Of a DNA stretch of 64,000 nt, positions 9,471 through 17,803 are shown piece after piece (the first letter of the stretch is position 1; the number at the start of each line of letters is the position of its first letter). A program made the position numbers and the translations under genes. The notes beneath the pieces are model-generated. The model worked only from the letters and a program-made list of their open reading frames with translations. It searched no databases and was not told the origin of the DNA. The stretch lies in contig NC_053501.1 of the NCBI RefSeq assembly GCF_905171775.1, forward strand, positions 72,783,134-72,847,133, given 5' to 3'. Source of the DNA: Rana temporaria. Taxonomy: Eukaryota; Chordata; Amphibia; Anura; Ranidae.

Positions 9471-10818
9471 GGCTGTCGCCCATGACCAGCTGACAATGGT
9501 GTTCCCTGTTGTCCGTAATAACAGATTGTACCATGAGGGCTTCGTAAGGGGTGCCCAATGGTTCTTCCTGACCCAGCTCCTGGGGATCCCAAGCCGAGTC
9601 TACACAATGGGCTGCTGCTGGTGGGCGGTACCCAGGTTGAGACCAATTTGACCTGGTGTTGTCATTCAGGGGGCAATTCTGCTTGAAGTGACCCAACTGT
9701 TTGCACCGGAAGCAGCGTTGTTCGTTGTCCTCCTGGCGTGGATAGCGAGGGCTCGATGTCATCGGTCTGTTAGGAGGTTGGTATCTAGCGGCTGGTGGGT
9801 GTGAGGGCACCGTTGGTCGTGGAGGTTGTACCTGTGGTGTGACCTGGTTCGTCTTGCGAGTATCCGCATATTCATCCGCCAACTTTGCGGCCTCTGGTAG
9901 AGTCATGGGCCTGCGATCTCTCACCCAGTCTTTGACATCCGTCTGGATGTGATTGTAAAATTGCTCCAGGAGCATTAGTTGCAAAATGTCCTCTGCGGTG
10001 GTGGCCTGGCTGCTGTTAACCCAGTTAGAGGCCGACCGAGATAACTGGCATGCCCATTCTGCGTAAGAGTCTTTCGTGGTTTTGCGTGAGTCCCTGAACT
10101 TCTGTCGGTGGGACTCTGGGGTTACTGCATAACGAGCCAGGAGCACTTCTTTAACCCGGGCGTAGCTATGGATATCCTGATCTGGCACGGTCCGGAAAGC
10201 ATCAGAAGCTTTGCCTGACAGTTTGCCTGACAATATTGCGACCCACTCTCTTCTAGCTATTCGGTGCAGGTTACATTGTCGCTCAAAATCTGCCAGGTAG
10301 TTATCAATTTCACAGTCCTTTTCATCAAAAGCTTTAAAAGCGCTAAACGGAATCTTCCTTGCGTCTGCTGTGCTGTACTCACTGTTTGGAGAATGTGCGG
10401 CTGCTTGTTGGACTGCTGCCAGTTTTAACTGTAGTTCTGCGTCTCTTATTTGTTTATCCTCCTTCGCTAACAGGTCCATCACTTTCAGCACCACATCTGC
10501 CGTTGGGTTCGGACCGAACCATGCTAGCTTCTCTCTCATTGCCTTGTTGGTTGGTGACTCCTCCTGAATCACTGGTGTCTCCATCTCTTGTACTGCTGGC
10601 GTTGCTGCATCCAAGTTCTCCTGGTCCATCTCCATTAGTTCTGCTATGATGACCCGCTTGGTTTTGTTGCTAGCAATCCTTCCACGAACTTCCAGTAGTT
10701 CTTTCGGTGTCTGCTTGGAATCCGGGTGTAAAGGAGAGTAGAAGGGAAAATCCCGCTGCTGCCACCAATTGTGACGGTATCGGTATGATATCCCCGTCAA
10801 GCATTCCCTCCTCTCCAT
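9382..10818 (-). CDS. Gag: SCAN-like capsid and CCHC zinc knuckle, HEXIM basic patch at C-terminus
   Basis: A 478-codon frame encoding the structural protein of the LTR element. The ATG at 10818 lies within the 5' LTR, so translation may instead start at M62 or M64. Residues about 236-316 resemble the SCAN domain/Gmr1 capsid C-terminus (ILQLMLLEQFYNHIQ, then DWVRDRRP). A single retroviral-type zinc knuckle follows, with C369, C372, H377 and C382 in CX2CX4HX4C spacing. From about W456 the sequence turns into the HEXIM basic region (WRELGRKRHRR), the 7SK RNA-binding patch. It then leaves the HEXIM frame at the C-run encoding PP and stops at 9382. No protease or polymerase follows. The Gag family is clear; the Gag-HEXIM join is seen directly in the sequence, while its expression as one protein is inference. 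Confidence 0.85.
   Translation of the reverse strand: MERRECLTGISYRYRHNWWQQRDFPFYSPLHPDSKQTPKELLEVRGRIASNKTKRVIIAELMEMDQENLDAATPAVQEMETPVIQEESPTNKAMREKLAWFGPNPTADVVLKVMDLLAKEDKQIRDAELQLKLAAVQQAAAHSPNSEYSTADARKIPFSAFKAFDEKDCEIDNYLADFERQCNLHRIARREWVAILSGKLSGKASDAFRTVPDQDIHSYARVKEVLLARYAVTPESHRQKFRDSRKTTKDSYAEWACQLSRSASNWVNSSQATTAEDILQLMLLEQFYNHIQTDVKDWVRDRRPMTLPEAAKLADEYADTRKTNQVTPQVQPPRPTVPSHPPAARYQPPNRPMTSSPRYPRQEDNEQRCFRCKQLGHFKQNCPLNDNTRSNWSQPGYRPPAAAHCVDSAWDPQELGQEEPLGTPYEALMVQSVITDNREHHCQLVMGDSHEPEGPWRELGRKRHRRLPPQEEEVLEAV
10747..10769 (-). promoter_or_regulatory. Candidate primer-binding site
   Basis: Just inside the 5' LTR, the minus strand reads TGGTGGCAGCAGCGGGA, beginning two bases after the LTR ends. 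TGG at this position is typical of tRNA-primed elements. I could not assign the tRNA. Confidence 0.5.
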
Positions 10819-11296
10819 ACAAGAACATCACAGGATCATCCACACATGAGTCAAGACTGAATGCTGGAACCAAGACTGATTTATTGGCAGCTTGCTGCTG
10901 GTTATAAATACAGTTTTACAAGCTAAATCCTTAATCAAGGAACAATGGGAGCTCCACCCCCTTTTCACACACTCTGGAGTTTCTCATACAGAATATAGCC
11001 AGACAATTCGGAGCCGACCTGAGACACATTTTCTTTAAATAATGACATCAGGGAAGTTAATTACAAGGTGTACAGAACACATTAGCTGGGCAGCCTGGCA
11101 CCGCATAATGAAGCAATCAGAATACATAACATGAGTCACCTCTAATCACAGTAAACAGGATTAACATCCCTTTGAAATAAGGAGCTAGCTGCAGACGGGT
11201 CATTAACATGTCAATAGCTTGTAACACATGAATCCATTTTACCTCTAACCCACAATTTAACCAAGCAGGGAGAATTACACTGACATATCCTTCACA
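10770..11296 (-). repeat. 5' LTR of the HEXIM-carrying element
   Basis: The upstream LTR for minus-strand transcription. A TATA-like TATTTATA lies at 10903-10910 and an AATAAA signal at 10880-10885 on that strand; their short spacing means the transcription start is uncertain. Confidence 0.88.
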
Positions 11297-11440
11297 GTCA
11301 CCACTGTGCCCATTGTTGCCACTGTGAATGTCACTGTACCCTTTAATTGTTGCCACTGTGCCCATTGTCACTACTGTGCCCATTGATGCCACTGTCCCCC
11401 TTGTCGCCTCTGTGCCCATTGTCGCCGCTGTGCCCTGTAA
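11297..11440. repeat. Minisatellite, continuation of 7432-8131
   Basis: The 'gtcaccactgtgcc' repeat resumes immediately after the 3' target duplication. This shows the LTR element landed inside the array. Confidence 0.75.
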
Positions 11441-11831
11441 AATGCACTTGCCTTAATCCTTCCACGTCCTCGATGTCTTCTCCCGCCTTGGTGACGCTTC
11501 AGCCAATCAGTTTACCGATAACCAGAATCGGCAAACCTGATTGGCTGAGACGGCCGTCAGTCTTGTACAAGGAACGCACCCCCGTACATCCCGAGGATAA
11601 GACATCCAGGAGACGAGGGCTGTACTCGGAAAGCCTATCAGAGCCGCTGGCTCTGATTGGCACTTCCGCACAGCCAACCAGCTGCCGTCATTCAGGTGGC
11701 CTGGTGCTCAACATCCGGCCACCTGAATAGACCAGCGGAAGCTGGCAACAATAACATACATTCATTTTCAGTGGCGGTGCGGAGCCAGAGGGGGCGGCGC
11801 TCCAGCGCCCTCTGTGGACGGACTGCCGCTG

Positions 11832-12087
11832 ATTTTGTTTATATGTATACTGATATAAATCTTGGGTTGGTGGGTCTCATTGCCATTCCTGTAGTAAGCC
11901 AATATACTTCCTGGACTTGTGACTTGTCAGGGTCCCTAATATAGCAACGCACACACGCTGTTTTATTGATTCCTATAATTGGATTGTTTTTTTTATCAAA
12001 GAGAATATTTATCCTTGTGAAGTCTGAATGGGGTTCTAGACTAGTGATGAGACATTCATATTATATCTACACAGTTTTCTACATCAT
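11832..12087. other. No gene recognised
   Basis: No supported feature. Confidence 0.3.
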
Positions 12088-12389
12088 GGGGGTTATTTAC
12101 TAAAGGCAAATCCACTTTGCACTACAAGTTCAAACTACAAGTGCAAAGTGCACTTGGAATTGCATTAAAAGTGCACTTGGAAGTGCAGTTGCTGTAGATC
12201 CGAGGGGGACATGCAGGGAAAATAAAAAACAGCATTTTAGCTTGCACATGATTGGATAATAAAATCAGCAGAGGTTCCCCTCATTTCAGATCTACCCCTC
12301 AGATTTACAGCGACTGCACTTCCAAGTGCACCTTCAGTGCAGTTTACACTTGTAGTGCAAAGTGGATTTGCCTTCGTAAATAAACCCCC
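12088..12389. mobile_element. MITE with long inverted ends
   Basis: The ends GGGGGTTATTTACTAAAGGC and GCCTTCGTAAATAAACCCCC are inverted, and the interior is partly palindromic ('aagtgcacttgg' motifs). A relative lies at 58667-58862. No clear target duplication was found. Confidence 0.65.
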
Positions 12390-12657
12390 ACGTGTTTGAT
12401 TTCAAGAGTATAATTGTTTCTCTTTTGCTCAATACATTGTCGCTTCATGTAGTTAGTAATTATTCCTAAAGAAGTTGCACAGGAGAAACATGTCAAAGTT
12501 TCTACCTGAAGCTGAAATGAACCACAAGGATCGCTACTTAGGTTGTAGTATTTTATTATTGTTGGTCTGTTTTTTTTATATAATAAATATACTGTTAATT
12601 TTTAACCCAAATTTGTTAACTTGGTACCTAAAAAGCCCCACAATAATACCCTATTAG
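12390..12657. other. No gene recognised
   Basis: AT-rich, nothing supported. Confidence 0.3.
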
Positions 12658-12658
12658 C

Positions 12659-12840
12659 CAGATTCAGGTAGCTTTACGCCGGCGTATCAGTAGATACGCC
12701 GACGTAACTCTGAATCTACGCTGTCCTAATTTTAAGCGTATTCTGGAAACCAGATACGCTTAAATTAGGCTAAGATACGAGCGACGTAAGTCTCCTGCGC
12801 CATCGTATCTTAGGGTGCAATATTTAGGCTGGCCGCTAAG
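12659..12840. mobile_element. MITE fragment of the 'agattcaggta' type
   Basis: A hairpin at about 12660-12718 (AGATTCAGGTAGCTTTACG paired with CGTAACTCTGAATCT) is followed by a second inverted pair around 'taagcgtattctgg'. The 21289 element has a similar end ('cagattcac'). The right end is not seen. Confidence 0.45.
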
Positions 12841-13585
12841 TTGCGCTTCCGTTGAGTTGCCTTAGTGAGTAACTTGTATAGCGCTACAAAAATGCGAACT
12901 AAATCGCCTCAAGGCGCTTTTTGCATCCAGTGCCATCCTGTGTCTTCAGAAGAGGTGGGTGTTAAGTTTTTTTCTGAAGGCCCGATGGTTTTCTTCCATG
13001 CGGATGTCCGTGGGTAGAGCGTTCCATAGCCGTGGTCCTTAGACTGCAAATCTTTGTTCTCCTTTAGATTTGTAGCCGGTCTTGGGGATGTGGAGGAGGT
13101 TTTGGTTAGTTGACCGGAGGGGGTGACTAGGGGTGTGTTGTTTTATTTTCTCACATAGGTATTGAGGAGCGTTTCCTTGTGTGCATTTGTAAAAGAGGCA
13201 GAGGGTCTTGAATGTGACCCGATCCTTCAGGGGTAGCCAATGGAGGGTCCTCAGGGACCTTCACGCCTAGCCAACTGCACATAGTTGCAGTGCTGCCCCA
13301 TAGATCTGTATTGGTCGCGTTCAGTGATGGTGACTCCTGCTGCTTAGCGGCTGTGTACAGCGTAGAGTGCCTGGCTGACAGTGGTCAGGCAAGCAGTTGG
13401 GGGCAGTTGAACTATGGCTCAACCACCTGGTTTTACCGCCCCCTGGCCGCTCATGTGAGCAAGGCGTAAGCCAAAGTTCCTCTTTTCTCCCCATCATATT
13501 TTTGTCTGGACACCATTCTAGATGTAAATTTCTAGACCTACTGTATGTTTGACTATTTTTCTCTTTTTGTAGATAAATAAATGAA
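12841..13585. other. No gene recognised
   Basis: Mixed repeat-like sequence. No frame longer than about 60 codons makes sense, and I cannot name an element. Confidence 0.3.
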
Positions 13586-13589
13586 TGAT

Positions 13590-15071
13590 ACTAGACAAGT
13601 AAAGACATGGGGTGGGAGTGACAAAGCCCCAAATGATACACAATGGCTCAAAAGTGATATGGTCCAGAAATGTTTAGACAGAATAAAAGGTGGATAAAGC
13701 ACCTAGGCCTGATGGCATCCACCCACCGATCCTAAAAGAATTGAGCTCTGTAATTTCAAAGCCATTGTATCTAATTTTTAGGGACTCATTATGACGGGAA
13801 TAGTACCACTGGATTGGCGCAGGGCCAATGTGGTGCCCATATTTAAAAAGGGAACAAAGTCTTTACCAAGCAACTATAGACCTGTTAGTTTAACTTCTAT
13901 AGTTGGGAAGATACTGGAGAGATAAATAAATAAAAGACCACATGGATGAGTTCTTGCTGGAAAAAAAAATAAGCAACAGACAGCATGGATTCATGAAAGA
14001 CAAATTGTCAGACAAACCCGATTTCCTTTTATGAAGAGGTAAGTAAAACCTTGGACAGAGTGGCTGTGGACGTGGTATACTTGGATTTTGCAAAAGCGTT
14101 CGATACAGTTCCGCACACACGGCTCATGTGTAAGGTAAAGTCTACAGGATTGGAAATATCAGTTTGTAAATGGATAGAAAACTGTCTAAAAGACAGAATT
14201 CAGAGAGTCGTGGTTAATGATTCTTACTCTGAATGGTCCAAGGTTATCTCAGTGGTGTACCCCAAGGTTCAGTGTTGGGACCCTTACTTTTTAATATCTT
14301 TATAAATGATATTGGGTCTGAGATCAAAAGTAACATTTCTGTCTTTGCAGATGACACCAAGCTATGCAGTGGAATAACGTCCTTACAGGATGTCTCCAAT
14401 TTACAAGCCGACCTCAATGCTCTGTCTAATTGGGCGACTAAGTGGCAAATGAGGTTTAATGTAGATAAATGTAAAGTTATGCACTTGGGGGCTAAGAATA
14501 TGCATGCATCATACATACTAGGGGGAGTACAACTGGGGGGATCTGTAGTGGAGAAGGATCTGGGGGTTTTGGTAGATCATAAGCTCAATAATGGCATGCA
14601 ATGCCAAGCTGCGGTTTCCAAAGTCCTTTCTTGTATAAGAGAGGTATGGACTCCAGAGAGAGAGAGATATAATTTTGCCCCTGTACAAATCATTAGTAAG
14701 ACCTCATCTGGAATATGCAGTTCAGTTTTGGGCACCAGTTCTCAAAAAGGATATCGGGGAACTGGAGAAAGTGCAGAGAAGGGCAACCAAACTGATAAGA
14801 GGAATGGAGGAGCTCAGCTATGAGGAAAGATGAGAGGAACTGAATTTATTCACTCTTGAGAAGAGGAGAATAAGGAAAGGTTTCTTCACAGTAAGAGCTG
14901 TGAAAATGTGGAACAGACTCCCTCCAGACGTGGTTCTGGCCAGCTCAGTAGATTGCTTTAAGAAAGGTCTGGATACTTTCCTAAATGTACATAATATAAC
15001 TGGGTACTAACATTTATAGGTAAAGTTGATCCGGGGAACATCCGATTGCCTCATAGGGGATCAGGAAGGAA
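13590..15071 (+). pseudogene. CR1-like LINE reverse transcriptase, decayed
   Basis: The C-terminal part of a non-LTR reverse transcriptase, 5' truncated and broken by frameshifts and stops. Recognisable pieces are DGIHPPILKEL (about 13710), VVYLDFAKAFDTVPH (about 14070, the first catalytic aspartate), GVPQGSVLGPLLFNIFIND (about 14247) and the FADDTKL box (about 14345), then a C-terminal stretch with MHLGAKNMHASY. The region breaks off at 15071 where the DIRS element begins, and the LINE's 3' tail resumes at 21137. A second copy of the same family lies on the minus strand at 33945-38055. Confidence 0.8.
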
Positions 15072-15081
15072 TTTCTTTATC

Positions 15082-15220
15082 GTACATCACGGGACACAGA
15101 GCAGCATAGCCATTACATATGGGTTATATAGTGTACCTTCAGGTGATGGACACTGGCACTCTCCGACAGGAAGTTCCCTCCCTATATAACCCCCACCCAT
15201 AGTGGGAGTACCTCAGTTTT
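15082..15220. repeat. DIRS left inverted terminal repeat
   Basis: 139 bp starting GTACATCACGGGACACAGAG. It is inverted and nearly identical to 20950-21088. The terminal T-rich base run before it (15072-15081) is also represented in the internal complementary region. Confidence 0.88.
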
Positions 15221-16435
15221 TTCGCCAGTGTCTTAGGTGTTGGTGCACGTTGAAGGTTGTGCCTGCAGTTTGTCCTTGGGACCAGGGCCAGCCGACCGGA
15301 TCCGTCCAAGGTGCTTCATAGCCAAAGTGGACGGTACCCGGGCCCCAATTCGTGGATGGGGTTTTGCCTATAATGCCTCTCCTTGGAGGGCTGGACTCTG
15401 GGTTCCAGGACTGGGTTTTTTAACCTATGGATACCTGCTGCCAGTAGTGCTGTATAGGTCCAGGTGTGTGGTGTTCCTGACTTGGACCCCGGTCCCTGAA
15501 GGTCTATGACCATACCCACGGTGAAGGGGGAAGATTGGGCCTCTTGCATGAGCAATACCCTGCGGCGTGGAAAGGTAAGCGGGGGGCCTACGGAACTTGG
15601 TTTGTCAGTGGGCTCCCCACAGGGGACTCTGGGGAAAAGCCTTTTTTTATGCCTCTGTGCATGGGCTAAAGAGAAACCACAAAGTCTGCATGACTGGATG
15701 GCTCAAACACCCAGGTATACTGTTCCTCTGGCTGGGCTAATAGACTGCTGCTGCTGCTACAAGGTGTTTTTGCTCCATGAAATGTAAAGGGGAGCATGTC
15801 AGGTTTAAATTACTTACTTCCTGATGTCTGTGTGTCTCCAGCAGCTCCCGGGCTCCTCTCCCCACATGGATTCTGCTTCCTGCTTCCTGTAGAGCGGCGT
15901 CGGGAGCGTGCGCGCGCGCGCGCGTGCGCGCGCACTGTTATAGGCGCCGACGCTGCGTGGAGGGGCGGGGGACGCCCAGGGAGTTCCCTCCCCTCTGTAC
16001 ATCAGAGGGAAAACTCTATTTAGCCTGTCAGTTTGCTGAAGGCTGTGAAGGGACACGGAGCAGCGATGCTGAGCTGAGCAGGATAGGTTTGCCTATGTTA
16101 TGCTGACACAGTGACACCTAGTGGCCGTTTTTTTGTACACACCTTGCTAAAGAGCTGTTTAAGCTCATATTTTCTCTGAAAAGCCGGTGTACTAAGTAGC
16201 AGTCAGAGTACTTAGCATTTGGTACTCTCTTAGCCCAGCATTAAGGGAAGCAATATTAGGATATGATTAAGCCCTTGGGGCTCAATATTGCTATCTCTTG
16301 TTAGGTTTTGGGAAGTTTAGTTTTCTGTCTAACATTACCCTAGCCTAATTTTTTTCCTCATTTATTTAAATGTGTGTTTTTCTCCAGCTATTACAGTTAG
16401 TTGTATATTAGCGGAGTATCTCAGATTTGTTTATT
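15221..16435 (+). other. DIRS leader, non-coding
   Basis: The stretch between the left repeat and gag. It contains an alternating CG run at 15908-15934 (potential Z-DNA) and only small unrecognised frames. Confidence 0.55.
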
Positions 16436-17803
16436 ATGGCTCCTAAGGGTGCAGGGAACGCTAAAAATGCTAAAGGTGTTAAAAAGCCGAAGGGTTCCCC
16501 ATCGGGCTCGGAGGATATTTCCCAGAATCCACCTGCCCCTACCTCCCCGGAGGATCCGGAGGTTGCTGCCCTGGGTGAGCCATCGGGGTTGCTAGGTGCT
16601 ATGGCGGGCCCTATTCAACCAACTCCTTCCTATGTAACGGAAGAGATGTTAGCCTCCACCTTGGGTGGATTTGAAAAAAGGATGGCCGCTCTTATTACGG
16701 CCTCTTTATCCGGGAAGAAGCGGGCTAGGTCCCCGTCTCCCAGGTTTGAATCTCCTGAGGAAGATGTCCTTTCCACTGAGGAATTGGAAGATACAGGAGA
16801 CCAGGCTGAGGATCACCTGGACCATTTAGGTTCTGAAGATTCTACTATAGAAGAACCTTTTTCAGCTTCTCACGCAGAAAAATTGTGGGTCCAGTCCTTA
16901 ACGGATATGGTGCGGTCAGCTTTTAAAATGCCTTTGCCTCAGCCTCTGGCCTCCGCTGTGTCCTCATTGGGCTCCCTAAAAGCGCCCCAAGCCAACCTGG
17001 TGTTCCCGGTCCATCCTTTATTAAAGGACCTGATATTTCAGGACTGGGTTAAGCCAGACAGGATTTTTTTGCCTCCTAAAAGGTTCGCAGTTATGTACCC
17101 TTTAGAGGAGGAGTTTTCAAGGAAATGGGCTGTCCCCACTGTTGACGCAGCCATATCATGTGTCAATAAAGCGTTAACGTGTCCGGTGGACAATATTCAC
17201 ATGTTCAAAGATCCTGTGGATAAAAGGCTTGAGACCTTACTGAAGGCATCCTTTGCCACAGCGGGGGCAGTGGTCCAGCCAGCTGTAGCTGCCATTGGCG
17301 TCTGCCAGGCTTTAAAAGACCAGGCCAAGCAGGCCCTAAAGGACCTTCCGGCTCAACAGGCTCAGGACTTAGCCGATCTACCTAGAGCTTTATGTTTCGC
17401 GGTAGACGCTATCAAGGATTCAATCCAACAGGCGTCCCGCCTATCCCTGTATTTGGTTCACATGAGAAGATTACTTTGGTTAAAGAACTGGTCTGCAGAA
17501 ACCCCCTGCAAAAAACTCCTTACAGGATTCTCCTTTCAAGGAGAGAGATTGTTTGGAGAAGATCTTGACAAATATATTCAAAAGATCTCTAGTGGTAAGA
17601 GCACCCTTTTGCCGGTTAAGAAAAGGTTCCGAGGTCCCTCTTTTAAGCGCCCAACCTCTCCAGTTCCAGGGCCCTCATTCTCTAGGCAGTATCGACGGCC
17701 TCCTGGACGCGCAGCTGGAAACAGGCCCCAGGGGCAAGCTGCAGGGAACAAGAGACCGTGGAACCGTAAGCCGGTTAAGGCTGCCCCTAAGGCAGCCTTG
17801 TGA
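16436..17803 (+). CDS. DIRS Gag-like protein
   Basis: 455 codons from the ATG at 16436 (an in-frame TTG at 16427 is less likely). This is the structural protein of the DIRS element and is thought to coat its RNA. The N-terminus is Lys/Pro/Ser-rich, followed by an acidic Glu/Asp-rich segment. The central conserved part includes LLKDLIFQDWVKPDRIF and YPLEEEFSRKW, typical of DIRS Gag. The C-terminal tail is very basic (Arg/Lys/Pro/Gly), likely nucleic-acid binding; there is no zinc knuckle, as usual for this group. It ends 250 bp inside the start of the pol frame, which lies in the +1 frame. No stop or frameshift interrupts it. Confidence 0.85.
   Translation: MAPKGAGNAKNAKGVKKPKGSPSGSEDISQNPPAPTSPEDPEVAALGEPSGLLGAMAGPIQPTPSYVTEEMLASTLGGFEKRMAALITASLSGKKRARSPSPRFESPEEDVLSTEELEDTGDQAEDHLDHLGSEDSTIEEPFSASHAEKLWVQSLTDMVRSAFKMPLPQPLASAVSSLGSLKAPQANLVFPVHPLLKDLIFQDWVKPDRIFLPPKRFAVMYPLEEEFSRKWAVPTVDAAISCVNKALTCPVDNIHMFKDPVDKRLETLLKASFATAGAVVQPAVAAIGVCQALKDQAKQALKDLPAQQAQDLADLPRALCFAVDAIKDSIQQASRLSLYLVHMRRLLWLKNWSAETPCKKLLTGFSFQGERLFGEDLDKYIQKISSGKSTLLPVKKRFRGPSFKRPTSPVPGPSFSRQYRRPPGRAAGNRPQGQAAGNKRPWNRKPVKAAPKAAL

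Larger units (their letters stand above)
8132..11296 (-). mobile_element. Young non-autonomous LTR retrotransposon with SCAN-like Gag and HEXIM-like module
   Basis: Two 527-bp LTRs (8132-8658 and 10770-11296) differ at one position that I can see. They start TGTGACGGTATC and end CTTCACA. The host sequence GTCAC is duplicated on both sides (8127-8131 and 11297-11301), so the insertion is intact and recent. The internal 2.1 kb runs on the minus strand: a Gag with SCAN-like capsid and one zinc knuckle (9382-10818), then a HEXIM-like segment (9045-9470). No protease, reverse transcriptase, RNase H or integrase is present, so the element must have been moved by an autonomous relative. The SCAN-like Gag points to the Gmr1-like Ty3/gypsy group, known as the source of vertebrate SCAN domains. 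Confidence 0.88.
7367..11831. mobile_element. hAT-like element with minisatellite, split by an LTR retrotransposon
   Basis: The left end CAGTGGCGGCTGGTG and the right end GGACGGACTGCCGCTG are imperfect inverted repeats. The outer flanks are ATTTTGTG (7359-7366) and ATTTTGTT (11832-11839), 7 of 8 matching. Removing the LTR element at 8132-11296 and one copy of its TSD leaves about 1.3 kb, most of it tandem repeat. A related terminus lies at about 60678-60702. No transposase is present. Confidence 0.5.

Noticed and set aside
9016..9493. Plus-strand Ser/Pro-rich frames opposite the HEXIM segment
   Set aside because: Antisense shadows of the HEXIM-like coding sequence.
15908..15934. Alternating CG run as a regulatory site
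   Set aside because: A simple repeat in the DIRS leader; no further evidence.
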